Of a DNA stretch of 64,000 nucleotides, positions 63,991 through 64,000 are shown one piece after another. Source of the stretch: Granulicatella sp. WM01 (GTDB taxonomy: Bacteria; Bacillota; Bacilli; Lactobacillales; Aerococcaceae); NCBI RefSeq assembly GCF_004570605.1, contig NZ_SPPB01000002.1:28044-92043 (forward strand), given 5' to 3'. Position 1 is the stretch's first letter, and each line of letters starts with the position of its first letter. A program made the translations under genes and the position numbers. The notes below the pieces were generated by a model. That model did not search any database. It was given only the letters and a program-made list of their open reading frames with translations, and had not been told where the DNA came from.

Positions 63991-64000
63991 TTTATTGAAA

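Noticed and set aside
1..64000. CRISPR array, insertion sequences, prophage or integrase genes
   Set aside because: No regularly spaced direct repeats, transposase motifs or phage genes seen on either strand.

Overview
The window is AT-rich DNA from a low-GC Gram-positive bacterium. The gene set points to Lactobacillales (Carnobacteriaceae, Aerococcaceae or Enterococcaceae-like): sufCDSUB, RexAB recombination nuclease, mevalonate kinase, PflB/PflA fermentation, hprK-lgt-gpsA-galU-trxB, GpsB next to a type-B RNase P RNA, class A sortase, and YjbH/SpxH. I cannot name the genus from sequence alone. No insertion sequence, prophage, plasmid gene or CRISPR array is visible. Most of the window is a chromosomal housekeeping region, with unusually long non-coding AT-rich gaps.

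Layout. 1-5,000: glutathione reductase (cut by the left edge), divergent from an amino-acid-type ABC binding protein and permease; a LacC-type sugar-phosphate kinase; a ccdA plus thioredoxin-like lipoprotein operon. 5,700-10,800: the sufCDSUB iron-sulfur operon. 11,300-14,400: uppS-cdsA-rseP, then mvk on the other strand. 15,800-24,100: rexBA, argR, and queT behind a preQ1-I riboswitch. 24,800-27,400: psuK-psuG plus a 3H-domain (NiaR-type) regulator, behind a paired palindromic operator. 27,600-29,600: gpsB, rnpB and the methyltransferase ypsC. 29,900-36,500: a BceRS-AB-type antimicrobial-peptide sensing and detoxification locus preceded by two paralogous small membrane proteins. 37,000-40,500: pflA and pflB. 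40,900-45,400: nadK-rluD-like-mgtE against yjbK and spxH. 45,700-49,000: an unannotated small membrane ORF, then ddl, srtA and trxB. 49,100-52,800: the rest of the hprK cluster. 53,400-62,700: lemA-htpX, lysC-dnaD-nth, mnmG, two Nudix hydrolases and mnmE. 63,500-64,000: three tRNA genes and 5S rRNA, the tail of an rrn operon running leftward.

Thiol and redox functions recur: Gor, TrxB, CcdA/TlpA, SpxH, Suf and PFL. A 23-bp sequence with the perfect palindrome TGTGTTATAACACA occurs identically in the gor/ABC promoter region and upstream of pflB, which suggests one redox or anaerobic regulator acts at both.

Nothing here is clearly a new defence or mobile system. The observations most worth following are: (1) the Bce locus with its two small paralogous membrane proteins and a textbook TTACA-N4-TGTAA operator overlapping the kinase stop codon; (2) a family of dispersed hairpins; (3) a two-copy structured repeat with an apparently compensated second hairpin; (4) a small membrane ORF with a good promoter but no ordinary start codon; (5) two DNA-repair nucleases whose Fe-S cysteines are missing or rearranged; (6) the shared gor/pfl palindrome.
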